From an uncultured Porphyromonadaceae bacterium (GTDB lineage: Bacteria > Bacteroidota > Bacteroidia > Bacteroidales > Muribaculaceae): DNA of 49,153 nt. The notes beneath the pieces are model-generated. The model searched no databases. It had not been told where the DNA came from and saw only the letters and a list, made by a program, of their open reading frames with translations. A program made the position numbers and the translations under genes. How positions within the stretch are numbered: position 1 is the stretch's first letter; each line of letters begins with the position of its first letter. Shown one piece after another: positions 17,822 through 26,842 of the stretch. The stretch is taken from assembly GCA_947177405.1 (NCBI GenBank), contig CAMWUJ010000015.1:1-49153 (forward strand). The letters run 5' to 3'.

Positions 17822-18910
17822 ATGAAGTTAAAGACCTCATTCCTGATGAGTATCCTCCTTTTAGCTTCGGCCGCTACCGGTATCAGCGGTAAGGCCGAAG
17901 CTGAAATCGTATGGTCGCGGAGCACCTATGACTTCGGGCTGATGAAAGAGGTGGCCGGCCCGGCTACCGGATCCGTGTCATTCGTCAACAAAGGACCCGG
18001 GGAGGTTGTCATCACCGGCGCGCGTCCCAGCTGCGGATGCACAAGCGTGGAATATCCCGAGGATCCTATAGCCCCCGGCGATTCGGCACGAATCTCTTTC
18101 ACTTACGATCCTACAGGTCGTCCCGGAAAATTTGAGAAATCAATCCGCGTCTATATCGGTGAGAACGACACCTACCGCATCGGCATCAAGGGGAATGTGC
18201 TCGGCACTCCCGAATCGCTTCAGCAGTTCTATCCCTATGCCTCGGGCGACCTGCGTCTCTCCGATACAATCATATCCGCCGGCGAAATGAAATATGGCGC
18301 CGCTCGCAATTTCTTTATCAATGCCTATAACCAGAGTCCCGACTCCATCTCACCTAAATGGAGTGTCAGCAACCCGGCTTTACGCGTATCCTGCTCCGAC
18401 AAGAAAATGGGACCCGGCGATATCGTTAGCTTCGGACTCTATTTCAATGCCGGCGATGTGAAGGAGATGGGTGAAGTGGAGATTCCTGTGGTTTTCTCAT
18501 ACGACCCCGAGGACGGATCCCAAACGCAGACCGTGATCTTCCGAGCGAATGTCACTCCTGACTTCTCGAAATTCACACCCGAGCAGATTGACAATGGTCC
18601 GCGATGCTATCCTATCCCCGAACGCATAGACCTCGGTATCCTGATGGGCGGAAAACAGAAGGAATTTTGCAGCATTATCCATAACCAAGGAAAAGAGCGA
18701 TTGAATGTGCTCCGTGTCACCGTAAAAGATAAAGCTATAAAAATCAAGGATAAACCATCCTCAATCAAACCCGGCAAGAAAGGAGACCTTAAATTCATGA
18801 TTGATGTCAAGGCTCTTCCTGCGGGTCCATTTAATATCCCGGTGGATATTCTCTCTGACGATCCTCTCCACCCGGTGCGTACCGTTCATGTGGTAGGTAT
18901 CAAGGAATGA
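17822..18910 (+). CDS. DUF1573 domain protein with additional Ig-like domains
   Basis: A 362-residue secreted protein. A signal peptide covers about the first 25 residues, then comes one DUF1573 domain (SCGCTSVEYPEDPIAPGDSA) followed by two further Ig-like beta domains, the last with NQGKERLNVLRV and DPLHPVRTVHV. The extended length relative to the 130-residue neighbour suggests a scaffold or binding protein at the cell surface. No catalytic motif is visible. It probably forms an operon with the preceding DUF1573 gene. Confidence 0.85.
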   Translation: MKLKTSFLMSILLLASAATGISGKAEAEIVWSRSTYDFGLMKEVAGPATGSVSFVNKGPGEVVITGARPSCGCTSVEYPEDPIAPGDSARISFTYDPTGRPGKFEKSIRVYIGENDTYRIGIKGNVLGTPESLQQFYPYASGDLRLSDTIISAGEMKYGAARNFFINAYNQSPDSISPKWSVSNPALRVSCSDKKMGPGDIVSFGLYFNAGDVKEMGEVEIPVVFSYDPEDGSQTQTVIFRANVTPDFSKFTPEQIDNGPRCYPIPERIDLGILMGGKQKEFCSIIHNQGKERLNVLRVTVKDKAIKIKDKPSSIKPGKKGDLKFMIDVKALPAGPFNIPVDILSDDPLHPVRTVHVVGIKE

Positions 18911-18970
18911 GGATACGAAAACCAGAAGTAAATAAATACTCATTTTTACGAAAATCTTGAAATCAATATC

Positions 18971-20065
18971 ATGAATCATCCGGAAAACAGTAACGAATAT
19001 AAAGGACTGCAAGTGAATCAGGGGGTGACATCCCAACCCAGTGTGAACCCCTATCGTCGTCCCCGACGCAAGAAGCCGGAGCTTTCGGCTGCTGAATATG
19101 TGGAGGGTATCCTCAAAGGAGATATCTCGATTCTGGGGCGCGCCGTAACACTGGTGGAAAGCACCGCCGACCATCATCAGGCACTGGCCCAGGAGGTGAT
19201 AGAGAAATGTCTCCCTTATTCAGGCAATTCCAGAAGGATAGGAATAACGGGAGTGCCGGGAGCAGGAAAATCCACATCCATAGATGTGTTCGGTCTGCAT
19301 GTGCTCCGTCAGGGAGGACGCCTCGCGGTGCTTGCCATCGACCCCAGCAGCGAGCGCACCTCAGGATCTATTCTCGGCGACAAAACCCGCATGGAGAAGC
19401 TATCCACCCATCCTGAGGCTTTCATCCGTCCTTCCCCTTCGGCGGGTTCATTAGGTGGTGTGGCAAGGAAAACGAGGGAAACCATTGTGCTTTGCGAGGC
19501 TGCCGGTTATGACAATATCTTCGTGGAGACCGTGGGTGTGGGTCAGAGCGAGACCGCAGTCCACTCTATGGTTGACTTCTTCCTTCTCATCCAGCTTGCC
19601 GGTACCGGTGATGAACTTCAGGGCATCAAACGCGGCATCATGGAGATGGCGGATGGCATCGTGATCAATAAAGCCGATGGCGACAATATTGACCGCGCGA
19701 ATCTGGCTGCGGCGCAGTTCCGCAACGCCCTGCATCTCTTCCCTCCCACACCAAGCAAATGGGTGCCGGAAGTAATCACCTACAGCGGCTATTATGAGCT
19801 CAACATTGATAAAGTGTGGGATATGATCGACCGCTACTTCGCTTATGTGAAAGAGACCGGATATTTCGAACGCAAACGAAACGAGCAGGCGAAATACTGG
19901 ATGTTCGAGACTATCAACGAGCAACTGCGGGCTGATTTCTACCGCAGGCCTGAAATCCGTGCCCTCCTCGATCAGAAGGAGCTGCGGGTGCTCAATAACG
20001 AACAATCCTCATTCACTGCCGCCCATGATGTGCTCGACGAATATTTCCGGCTCCTGCGCAAATAG
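18971..20065 (+). CDS. meaB: Methylmalonyl-CoA mutase-associated GTPase MeaB
   Basis: A 364-residue GTPase of the MeaB/ArgK family (G3E class). The Walker A GVPGAGKSTS, the switch region DPSSERTSGSILGDKTRME, the VETVGVGQSETAV motif with a Q in switch II, and the guanine-specificity NKADGDN are all present. MeaB protects and loads the B12 cofactor onto methylmalonyl-CoA mutase, which in these bacteria serves succinate-propionate conversion. The mutase genes are not in this window, so the gene is uncoupled from its partner here. An N-terminal extension of about 40 residues (basic, proline-rich RRPRRKKPE) precedes the GTPase part. Confidence 0.93.
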   Translation: MNHPENSNEYKGLQVNQGVTSQPSVNPYRRPRRKKPELSAAEYVEGILKGDISILGRAVTLVESTADHHQALAQEVIEKCLPYSGNSRRIGITGVPGAGKSTSIDVFGLHVLRQGGRLAVLAIDPSSERTSGSILGDKTRMEKLSTHPEAFIRPSPSAGSLGGVARKTRETIVLCEAAGYDNIFVETVGVGQSETAVHSMVDFFLLIQLAGTGDELQGIKRGIMEMADGIVINKADGDNIDRANLAAAQFRNALHLFPPTPSKWVPEVITYSGYYELNIDKVWDMIDRYFAYVKETGYFERKRNEQAKYWMFETINEQLRADFYRRPEIRALLDQKELRVLNNEQSSFTAAHDVLDEYFRLLRK

Positions 20066-20100
20066 TCGGCTGCGATTAATCTACATATTGAAATAAAAAC

Positions 20101-20146
20101 CGGCCCCGAGGCTACGGAGAATGATTCTCCTTTCGCCTCGGGGCCG
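20101..20146. terminator. Bidirectional terminator hairpin between meaB and the LRR gene
   Basis: CGGCCCCGAGGC (20101-20112) pairs perfectly with GCCTCGGGGCCG (20135-20146), with a nested GGAGAATGATTCTCC hairpin in the loop. It lies between two convergent genes and could end transcription from both sides. A long T-run is missing on the right side. Confidence 0.65.
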
Positions 20147-20190
20147 TCTCCAACATGGAAATTACTCAATTCTAATTCCCCAAATACATA

Positions 20191-22353
20191 CTATATCCTG
20201 ATTTTCATTCGTTTTCCTCCATTAACCACCACATATATTCCTTTTGGTAACCCGGAAAGATCTACCACCGGGCCAACGGCCTGAACTATTAGAAGTCCTG
20301 AAAGATCGTAAACCTCAGTGGCAGCAGACTCACCCACATGCAGCTTCCCACCGTCGAAACGAATGGTTTCTTCGAACGTAATATCATCTATTCCGGTCTG
20401 TGTGCCCTCTGACACCAGATTCCAGGGAAGCTGGTTCTGAGCATATCCGGCAGTATAAGGGATACCATTTACTTCATAGAAAATGCTGATAGCCGTCGTA
20501 TCCCAATATTTACGGTCGAGTTCAATAGTATTGCTTTTGGGCTCAACATCCATATACTCAGGGAAAAGATCAAACCATACTTCCGTGATCTTTGTCATCG
20601 GAGCCGTGGAGAATATGAATCTCACCTTATCTCCGGCTTCCTCACGGCGAAACTCAAATAGGGGAATAACCGGAGTGCTCTTTGTGGCCTTCGGAAAATT
20701 AGCCTCGCAATGGCCCGGTATATAATTTATACTGGGTTGCACATAACGGGGCATCCAACATTCCTGTTCCTCAAAATGAAATTGCGGACATATCTCCCCT
20801 TTTCCCGTATTAGCAAAGAGTTTTTCCAACGGAGAATCAAAACAACCGGCACAATTTGGCGGAACCATGACATATACCATCGGCATGATGAAGTCGTTGG
20901 TGTTATAAGTAAAGATCGGACCTTCGTCTATCTCCACCTTATGCATCACGAGCTTGTTAACATTCGGACATCCGGCGAAGCAGCTCGGGTCGAGTCTCAC
21001 AAAGCCGGGCAGCCATACGCTCTCCAGAGAATCGCATCCCTCGGCAAACGATTTCCAAAGATTGAGAGTGTAGCGGTCGGTACATATAAGAAAATCTGAC
21101 ATATCGATTCGCTTGAGACGCTTGCAGCCCGCAAATAGAGCTTTTGCTTCGCTCTGTGAATCAGTTTCTCTTTGGTATTCATCGAATCTCACCTCCTTAA
21201 GACCGGTATTGGCCCAGATACTGTCGCCGCCCATATAGGTGGCACCGCTGAAATGGCTGAAGTTCTCGAGACTCGTACAGTTGCGGAATGCAGATGACCC
21301 TATCGAATGAAAGGGAAGGTCGCAGCACACAGTTTTCAGATCCTTGCAATCCAGCATGAAATCGCGGGGCACACATCGTTTCTCCTTGGCGCTCCATTTG
21401 AGCTCCTGTATCTTCGAATTCTTGAATGCGCCATAACCGCTGCCGGTGACAAAATCCATGGTAGAGGGGAAGGTGACCTTCTCAACCGAGGAATTCTCAA
21501 AAGCATAGTTTCCCAATGTGCGCGGGCCCTCCGGTACAATAAGTTCCTTCAACCGTGTGGTATTTGCAAAGGCATGCTCCCCTATCATGGTGACATTAAT
21601 AGGAGTCACGATATATGTTTCCTCAGGACATGCGGGAGGATAGAACATCAATCGTTTGTCGGATTTGCGTATCAGCGCATCGTTATCCACCATATACACT
21701 TCCTCACCAGTGCCTCCGGAGGCATAACTCAGGTGCTCGAGAGCAGGCATCAGATGAATGCCGCAGTGCATATGGAGGAATTCAATATTTTTTGACAACA
21801 CGAGGGATTTTATGGTGGTATTTCCATCGAAGGCATGCTCCGCTATATAAGTTCCTCCGGCACCCATCTTGAGAGTGCCTGCGTTTTTTGAGACATCAAT
21901 CTTCGGAGGCACGCGATACACCTGACGTCCGTCGGCAGAAGTCAGAATACCCGCGCCGGTAGATTTAAACACCTTGTTTCCCTCGGTGACCTGAATATAT
22001 GACAGATCCGGACAATTGCGGAAATTGCGAAGGTCGGCAAACTTGGTGTTGGTTGATGTGCGTGTCGAGACATGACCGATATATTCGATCGTATTCGGAA
22101 TCACAATTGTATCCACTCCTATAAGATCATTCAAGGCATCCGGCTCCACACCGACAACCTTAAAATTACTGGTCATCCCGGGATAGCCGATACCTAAGGG
22201 GATATACACTTTCGGACGGTCGGGTGTTCCCGTATGACCTGTAACCACACACGTGAAGGTGTCGTGATCGTACCGGAAGGTGAAATCAAATTTTGCTGAC
22301 GCCCGGGCAAAACCGGTCAGCAGCAATGCGATCGCAAGTAGCTTTTTAATCAT
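20191..22353 (-). CDS. Secreted BspA-type leucine-rich repeat protein with Por-type C-terminal tail
   Basis: A 720-residue exported protein. It has a signal peptide (MIKKLLAIALLLTGFARASA), many LRR_5/BspA-type repeats from about residue 75 to 500 (patterns such as IGEHAFANTTRLKELIVPEG, and LRNCTSLENF-like units), and a C-terminal domain (about 545-720). Its last 70 residues, including EVYDLSGLLIVQA and LPKGIYVVVNGGKRMKIRI, resemble a type IX (Por) secretion C-terminal sorting tail. BspA-like proteins act in adhesion to host or bacterial surfaces; the ligand here is unknown. It diverges from a membrane TPR-HTH regulator, which may control it. Confidence 0.82.
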   Translation of the reverse strand: MIKKLLAIALLLTGFARASAKFDFTFRYDHDTFTCVVTGHTGTPDRPKVYIPLGIGYPGMTSNFKVVGVEPDALNDLIGVDTIVIPNTIEYIGHVSTRTSTNTKFADLRNFRNCPDLSYIQVTEGNKVFKSTGAGILTSADGRQVYRVPPKIDVSKNAGTLKMGAGGTYIAEHAFDGNTTIKSLVLSKNIEFLHMHCGIHLMPALEHLSYASGGTGEEVYMVDNDALIRKSDKRLMFYPPACPEETYIVTPINVTMIGEHAFANTTRLKELIVPEGPRTLGNYAFENSSVEKVTFPSTMDFVTGSGYGAFKNSKIQELKWSAKEKRCVPRDFMLDCKDLKTVCCDLPFHSIGSSAFRNCTSLENFSHFSGATYMGGDSIWANTGLKEVRFDEYQRETDSQSEAKALFAGCKRLKRIDMSDFLICTDRYTLNLWKSFAEGCDSLESVWLPGFVRLDPSCFAGCPNVNKLVMHKVEIDEGPIFTYNTNDFIMPMVYVMVPPNCAGCFDSPLEKLFANTGKGEICPQFHFEEQECWMPRYVQPSINYIPGHCEANFPKATKSTPVIPLFEFRREEAGDKVRFIFSTAPMTKITEVWFDLFPEYMDVEPKSNTIELDRKYWDTTAISIFYEVNGIPYTAGYAQNQLPWNLVSEGTQTGIDDITFEETIRFDGGKLHVGESAATEVYDLSGLLIVQAVGPVVDLSGLPKGIYVVVNGGKRMKIRI

Positions 22354-22571
22354 ACTGAATTTAGTTAGTTAAACCTTTTCGACAAGCAGTCGTGACGTCA
22401 ATTGTATTGACATCGCAAAGTTCGCATTTTTTTCGTCTCATACAGTTCATCAAACAATCTACAAAAAGGCTATATTGCATCTACAAAGCGTTACAACACC
22501 CGCTATACGTAGAATATTGTAGATATTTTTATTAATTTTGTCGCCCTAAGCAATCCCTAACCATATCTAAT
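22354..22571. promoter_or_regulatory. Divergent intergenic region with promoter boxes
   Basis: For the regulator, TAATTTTG at 22533-22540 fits the -7 consensus 31 bases before its ATG. For the leftward LRR gene, the minus strand carries a GAACTTTG-like box around 22415-22422. A TGACGTCA palindrome lies at about 22393-22400. No small gene is apparent. Confidence 0.4.
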
Positions 22572-24290
22572 ATGCATAATTCAATCCGGTTCTCTCTCCA
22601 AGGCACACATTCTATATTATTCACCATCATCTTCGCTCTCCTTATCCTTTTATCGGGATGCGGAGAAAATAAGCAGCGACTCTATCCTTTCGGCTGGACA
22701 AGTATAGACCCGGAATTCGATTCTTTGACAATACAAGCGGAACGCTCATATCTCGACTTCCGGCCTGACAGTGTGATCGAACCGCTAATTGAGAAAATGG
22801 AGAAGATGGCCAAGGAGGATCCTTCCAGTCAGGAGAAGCTTTCGCGATATCATTACTGGCATGCACGCCTCCGGCTCAGACATGGAGAAGTGGAGGAGGC
22901 GATGGATGAGTTTCTTGTGGCTCTTGCTCTTACGGATTCAGCCCGCAATCCCTATGATGTGGCCCGTATAAGATGGAATATGGAACTGGAGGAACCGGAA
23001 GGAGTGGAGGGGTATTTCGCCACCCTCGGAAAACTCAAACTCTTCAAGGAATTTAACGATCTCCCCATGCAGGCTGCCTATAACATGACATTGGGAGCGA
23101 TGATGACAGATGTGGGCAATCCTGCAGCCTCTTTGAGATATTTCAATTCGGCTGATTCGCTGCTCAAGCTCTCTTCCCTTTACGGTCAGGCAGCCCGTAA
23201 TCATCTCAACCGTGCCAAGGTGCTCGACCGATCCGGACGCGAGAAGGAAGCCGCCGCCCTCCTCAGGGATGCCCTCCGCGATTCCCTGTTCTGTCTGGAG
23301 CCCGTGGCTGTAAATATCGCCCAATGGAACCTTTATCTCATCACCGATAGTCTCCCCCTGCTCGAGAAAGCATACCGCGAACTTGATTCCGACCTTGACA
23401 GCGAGGAATGGCGTCCTGTCTATGCCTCTTTTCTGCTCAAGGAGTATGGAAGAATGGGATTGACCGATTCGGTAAGAAAGCTAATGCCCGTGGTGATGGC
23501 AGACACGGCCACCATACGGCAGGATGACCATCGCCGGGATATTTTCATCGGACTCGCCGAAGGAGAAAAGGCTCTCGGGAATAAGGATAAGTCGATCGAA
23601 TATTTTGAAAAGGCTTTCGATGTGGTGATGGGCAACGAGCAGCAGGAAGGACATCAGAATGTGGTGCGACTTGAACAGCGCCATGTTATCGATGAGGCTA
23701 CCCATAAATTGGAAATACAAAACAAGGACCGCACCCTCTGGCTGATGGTGGCCTTGGTGGCAGTGATAGTCATAGCTGCCGTAATCATAATAATCTATCG
23801 TCGTCGCCTTGAACGGAAAAAGGAAGAAAGCCTACGCGCTTCCATCTCCGAGGAGCAGGCTAAGCGAAGGGTACTTGCTCTGGAAATAGCGATGGAGGAA
23901 AACCGTCGGCTCGGCGAAAACATTCGGGAGACAGTGGGATCGCTCGAAAAAGAGGGAAGGGTGGATTCATCTGTGCAGGGGGCTCTCGAAGCCACTCTGA
24001 AAAGTCACGATATCAGACGATCCGTGCAGGATGACTTCGTTTCAACTTTCGGAGATGTGAATCCCGCCTTCCTCGAAGCACTCGACAAGAAATATCCCAA
24101 CCTCAGCAAAACCGAACGGCGCCTCGCTGTGTATATATCCCTCAGTCTCGATAACAAGCACATATCGAGGCTAACGGGCGTGCGTCCCGAGAGTGTGAAG
24201 CAAGCCAGATGGCGCCTGCGAAACAAACTTGCTCTCCCCGAGGGAGTGACACTCGAAGAGGAGATGAAAAGCCTGATGGGGAAATTGTAG
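22572..24290 (+). CDS. Membrane TPR regulator with C-terminal helix-turn-helix
   Basis: A 572-residue protein with a lipoprotein-like or signal-anchor N-terminus (LLILLSGCGENK, candidate lipobox Cys at about residue 30). Tetratricopeptide-type helical repeats follow (about residues 40-370), then a single membrane helix (about 386-408, WLMVALVAVIVIAAVIIII), a coiled coil (410-460) and a C-terminal LuxR-like HTH (about 505-555, with LSKTERRLAVYISLSLDNKH and TGVRPESVKQARWRLRNK). This is the layout of Bacteroidetes membrane-bound transcription regulators, which sense outside the membrane and bind DNA with the C-terminus. The divergent LRR gene is the most obvious target, which is inference. Confidence 0.82.
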   Translation: MHNSIRFSLQGTHSILFTIIFALLILLSGCGENKQRLYPFGWTSIDPEFDSLTIQAERSYLDFRPDSVIEPLIEKMEKMAKEDPSSQEKLSRYHYWHARLRLRHGEVEEAMDEFLVALALTDSARNPYDVARIRWNMELEEPEGVEGYFATLGKLKLFKEFNDLPMQAAYNMTLGAMMTDVGNPAASLRYFNSADSLLKLSSLYGQAARNHLNRAKVLDRSGREKEAAALLRDALRDSLFCLEPVAVNIAQWNLYLITDSLPLLEKAYRELDSDLDSEEWRPVYASFLLKEYGRMGLTDSVRKLMPVVMADTATIRQDDHRRDIFIGLAEGEKALGNKDKSIEYFEKAFDVVMGNEQQEGHQNVVRLEQRHVIDEATHKLEIQNKDRTLWLMVALVAVIVIAAVIIIIYRRRLERKKEESLRASISEEQAKRRVLALEIAMEENRRLGENIRETVGSLEKEGRVDSSVQGALEATLKSHDIRRSVQDDFVSTFGDVNPAFLEALDKKYPNLSKTERRLAVYISLSLDNKHISRLTGVRPESVKQARWRLRNKLALPEGVTLEEEMKSLMGKL

Positions 24291-24335
24291 AAAAAGTTTT
24301 TCTGATTTTATTATAGATATCCGAAAAATTTTTAT

Positions 24336-24343
24336 TACCTTTG
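24336..24343 (+). promoter_or_regulatory. Promoter -7 box of tRNA-Pro
   Basis: TACCTTTG matches the Bacteroidetes -7 consensus and is followed 11 bases later by the tRNA. Confidence 0.6.
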
Positions 24344-24353
24344 CAAAACCATT

Positions 24354-24427
24354 CGGGGCGTAGCGCAGTCCGGTAGCGCACCTGGTTTGGGACCAGGTGG
24401 TCGCAGGTTCGAATCCTGTCACCCCGA
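24354..24427 (+). tRNA. tRNA-Pro (anticodon TGG)
   Basis: A 74-base cloverleaf: acceptor CGGGGCG (24354-24360) pairs with CACCCCG (24420-24426) with one C-A mismatch, anticodon stem CCTGG/CCAGG with loop TTTGGGA gives anticodon TGG at 24388-24390, and a GGTTCGAATCC T-arm is present. CCA is not encoded. Confidence 0.95.
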
Positions 24428-24450
24428 CTCATATATAATTCTTTTAACTT

Positions 24451-24486
24451 AAAAAATCCGACGTCGCGATTGACGTCGGATTTTTT
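24451..24486 (+). terminator. Intrinsic terminator after tRNA-Pro
   Basis: AAAAAATCCGACGTC (24451-24465) pairs with GACGTCGGATTTTTT (24472-24486); the T-run on one side and A-run on the other make it usable by the convergent glutamate-synthase-like gene as well. Confidence 0.85.
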
Positions 24487-24503
24487 GTATCCATATTTCC
24501 TTA

Positions 24504-25814
24504 TTATTTTCTTATAGCCTGCATAAGCTTTAAGGCCGACACATATTGATCGATTCCCTGCGCCACCTTCTTGGCATCGCTCATGGCATGGACCACAGTA
24601 GCCGGACGATCCGACACATCCCCGCCGGCAAACACTCCTTCCCGGCTTGTCATGCCGTATGGCATCTCCCGGGTAAGCACATATCCCCGGCCATCAACGT
24701 CTATCCCTTCCGTGGTAGATACGATACGCGCCGCCGGGGCACTTCCCACTGCCTGGATAAGATGATCGGCAGGATATTCCTTCTCCACACCGTTGGTCTC
24801 GATAATGAGAGATCTCAGACTGGAGCCCTCCCCCGCGTTTACCTTCACCACATTCGATTCCCATAGAAATCTGACTCCTTCCTCAAGAGCCTCTTCATAT
24901 TCGGAACGCAAGGCACGCATCTTCTCGAGAGTGCGCCGATAAACCACTGTCACCTCCTTGCTTCCCATCCTCAGAGCCGTCCGCGCTGAATCCATCGCCG
25001 TGTTTCCGCCTCCGATCACAAACACCACATCTCCATCCCCTACAATCACCTCCTTGCGGTCGATATGACCGGAGTTATAAAGCTGCACCTTTCGAAGGAA
25101 ATGAAGAGCCTGACACACTCCTGCGGCATCCATCCCCTCGGTGGGGAGCGGGAGCGGGAGTCCGGCACCGGTACCGATAAATATGGCATCGAAGCCCATA
25201 GCGAAAAGATCGTCAACAGTATAATCCACCCCTATCGTAACATTACAATGGATCGCCACTCCCAAAGCCTCTAAAGATCTCACCTCACGGCGCACAACCT
25301 CTTTTGGCAACCTATATTCCGGAATACCATAGAGAAGCACTCCTCCGGCCTCTTCCTCCATCTCATACACCTCCACGGCATATCCTTTACGGGCAAGATC
25401 GGCAGCAATTGTCAATCCGGCGGGGCCGCTTCCTATGACCGCAACTTTCCCTTTGTTCTTCTCAGGGACATTCTCATGGTCGAGTCCGGCATCGGCATCG
25501 AAGTCAGCCACGAAGCGCTCCAGCTTACCGATATGAATATGTTCACCCTTCTTATTCAGGATACAATGTCCTTCACACTGGCGTTCTTTAGCGCACACAC
25601 GTCCGCACACAGCCGGCAGATTGCTTCGCTCACGGATGATTTTAATAGCGTTACCGAAATTACCTTTACCCAACTCGGCTATCCATTCCGGAATCTTATT
25701 GCTCACCGGGCAACCCTTCTGACACTGAGGCACTTTACAAAGCAGACATCTCTGAGCCTCACGGATCGCCTCGGCAACAGTATAACTTTTATTTACTTCT
25801 TCAAATCTTTCCAT
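24504..25814 (-). CDS. NADPH-dependent glutamate synthase small-subunit-like oxidoreductase
   Basis: A 436-residue flavoprotein of the GltD/FAD-dependent pyridine nucleotide oxidoreductase family. The N-terminal Fe-S domain has CLLCKVPQCQKGCPVS (four cysteines), then an FAD dinucleotide loop GSGPAGLTIAADLARKG, an NADPH loop VIGGGNTAMDSARTA and the closing GGDVSDRPATVVHA motif. It transfers electrons from NADPH to an acceptor; in glutamate synthase this is the large subunit. No large subunit lies nearby, so it could serve another partner (for example in sulfide or pyrimidine metabolism). I start at ATG 25814, six bases after the TTG at 25820. Confidence 0.85.
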   Translation of the reverse strand: MERFEEVNKSYTVAEAIREAQRCLLCKVPQCQKGCPVSNKIPEWIAELGKGNFGNAIKIIRERSNLPAVCGRVCAKERQCEGHCILNKKGEHIHIGKLERFVADFDADAGLDHENVPEKNKGKVAVIGSGPAGLTIAADLARKGYAVEVYEMEEEAGGVLLYGIPEYRLPKEVVRREVRSLEALGVAIHCNVTIGVDYTVDDLFAMGFDAIFIGTGAGLPLPLPTEGMDAAGVCQALHFLRKVQLYNSGHIDRKEVIVGDGDVVFVIGGGNTAMDSARTALRMGSKEVTVVYRRTLEKMRALRSEYEEALEEGVRFLWESNVVKVNAGEGSSLRSLIIETNGVEKEYPADHLIQAVGSAPAARIVSTTEGIDVDGRGYVLTREMPYGMTSREGVFAGGDVSDRPATVVHAMSDAKKVAQGIDQYVSALKLMQAIRK

Positions 25815-26029
25815 AATCAATTAAATAGAATTCTCACATCCCCTTTCCATCACCTCCAATAAATGTAATCAATACATGCAGACCCCAATCCATCATTTAC
25901 TTTCCTGACACCTTGAATTATCGTGTATCTAATACACTTATACGTGTATATAATAATCTGATACGTGCCAAGAGACCACAAAATTAAGAAAAAAAATCCT
26001 AAAAAGTAGGAAATCCCAAAAATTTCCAT

Positions 26030-26037
26030 TATCTTTG
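26030..26037 (+). promoter_or_regulatory. Promoter -7 box of tRNA-Leu
   Basis: TATCTTTG fits the Bacteroidetes -7 consensus 20 bases before the tRNA. Confidence 0.6.
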
Positions 26038-26057
26038 CACACATAAAACCCCGGAAT

Positions 26058-26138
26058 GCCCAGGTGGCGGAATGGTAGACGCGCTCGTTTCAGGTGCGAG
26101 TGGTGAGAGCCGTGCAGGTTCGAGTCCTGTTCTGGGCA
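26058..26138 (+). tRNA. tRNA-Leu (anticodon CAG), island boundary
   Basis: Acceptor GCCCAGG (26058-26064) pairs with TCTGGGC (26131-26137), discriminator A at 26138. Anticodon stem CTCGT/GCGAG with loop TTCAGGT gives CAG. A 13-base variable arm fits tRNA-Leu, a class II tRNA. DNA to the right is AT-richer and full of defence genes, so this tRNA 3' end is a plausible integration site. Confidence 0.93.
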
Positions 26139-26142
26139 CAAT

Positions 26143-26191
26143 ATCAGCGAGTTAACAATTTGAAATTCAAAAAGTTAGCTCGCTGATTTTA
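26143..26191 (+). terminator. Terminator-like hairpin after tRNA-Leu
   Basis: ATCAGCGAGTTAAC (26143-26156) pairs with GTTAGCTCGCTGAT (26174-26187) with one wobble pair, followed by TTTTAATTTT. Confidence 0.75.
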
Positions 26192-26197
26192 ATTTTA

Positions 26198-26218
26198 ACT
26201 GGCAAATTACTGGCAAAT
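26198..26218. repeat. Direct repeat ACTGGCAAAT next to tRNA-Leu
   Basis: ACTGGCAAAT occurs at 26198-26207 and 26209-26218, with an 11-base period (about one helical turn). Closeness to a likely tRNA attachment site suggests integrase arm-type sites, but no integrase gene is in the window. From here to 26430 I see no convincing gene; a 71-codon minus-strand frame (26175-26390) resembles nothing I recognise. Confidence 0.35.
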
Positions 26219-26430
26219 GCTCCTTTTCAGGGTCCCATCTACCGCCAGTTACATTGAAATATCCCATAGATTTAAGGTTGTATAACATCTCTTGGTTTCT
26301 CTTTCTCAAGAATGAAACAAAAATACTGAGGAACCCCCACAAAGTATAAGCTTTGTGAAGTTGAGCCGATATTTGTAAGATGGAAATCATGGGAATCGAG
26401 GGGATTAGAAAGTTTAATCAACTGATATTC

Positions 26431-26460
26431 TTGCTATGTGCCAAAAAAATCGTAAATTTG
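26431..26460 (+). promoter_or_regulatory. Promoter of the structured RNA before BREX
   Basis: TTG at 26431-26433 and TAAATTTG at 26453-26460 are 19 bases apart, a good Bacteroidetes -33/-7 promoter. It is the only clear promoter seen upstream of brxP. Confidence 0.7.
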
Positions 26461-26465
26461 CACAT

Positions 26466-26778
26466 GGAATCTACGCCGTCGGTGTCAGCCACCGGGTGGT
26501 GGGAATCCAAAACATATAAATAAAAAGCGTTTACTTTGCGCTTTTTCTTGGCTGCTAAGAACTTCGCAACCTCTTAAGAGAACGCCGAGAATGAAGCAAT
26601 AGTAGATGTCTATATGGGTATGAATTGATACCCTGGGAGGATTATACCCTTTTCGGTATGTCCTTCTCGGTGTATTATCATACGGCGTAGGCTCTACATT
26701 GCTCGTTCAGCGTTTTCGGGCAATGCGAAGGCCTTTAGCAGCAGGATGAGCAATGAATACGGATCCTGCGCTTTTTTT
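26466..26778 (+). ncRNA. Candidate structured RNA upstream of the BREX operon
   Basis: Between a promoter and a terminator there is no good open frame, but there is nested pairing: outer stem CTACGCCGT (26471-26479) with ACGGCGTAG (26682-26690); an inner stem CGCCGAGAA (26583-26591) with TTCTCGGTG (26664-26672); hairpins GGGTAT/ATACCC (26616-26633) and AGGA..ATACC/GGTAT..TCCT (about 26638-26665); a CCACC/GGTGG hairpin near 26490; and AAAAAGCG/CGCTTTTT (26523-26546). The 3' side ends with an intrinsic terminator GCAGGAT/ATCCTGC followed by seven Ts (26741-26778). The RNA may be an independent transcript or a long leader controlling brxP. The family is unknown to me. Confidence 0.55.
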
Positions 26779-26842
26779 GTGAAACCAATAAACCAATTGC
26801 TCATTAGGGGATCGATGAGTCGCGAGACAAGGAGACCCCATC

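Noticed and set aside
26175..26390. 71-codon minus-strand frame next to tRNA-Leu as integrase remnant
   Set aside because: The sequence lacks any integrase motif and its end falls in the tRNA terminator hairpin.
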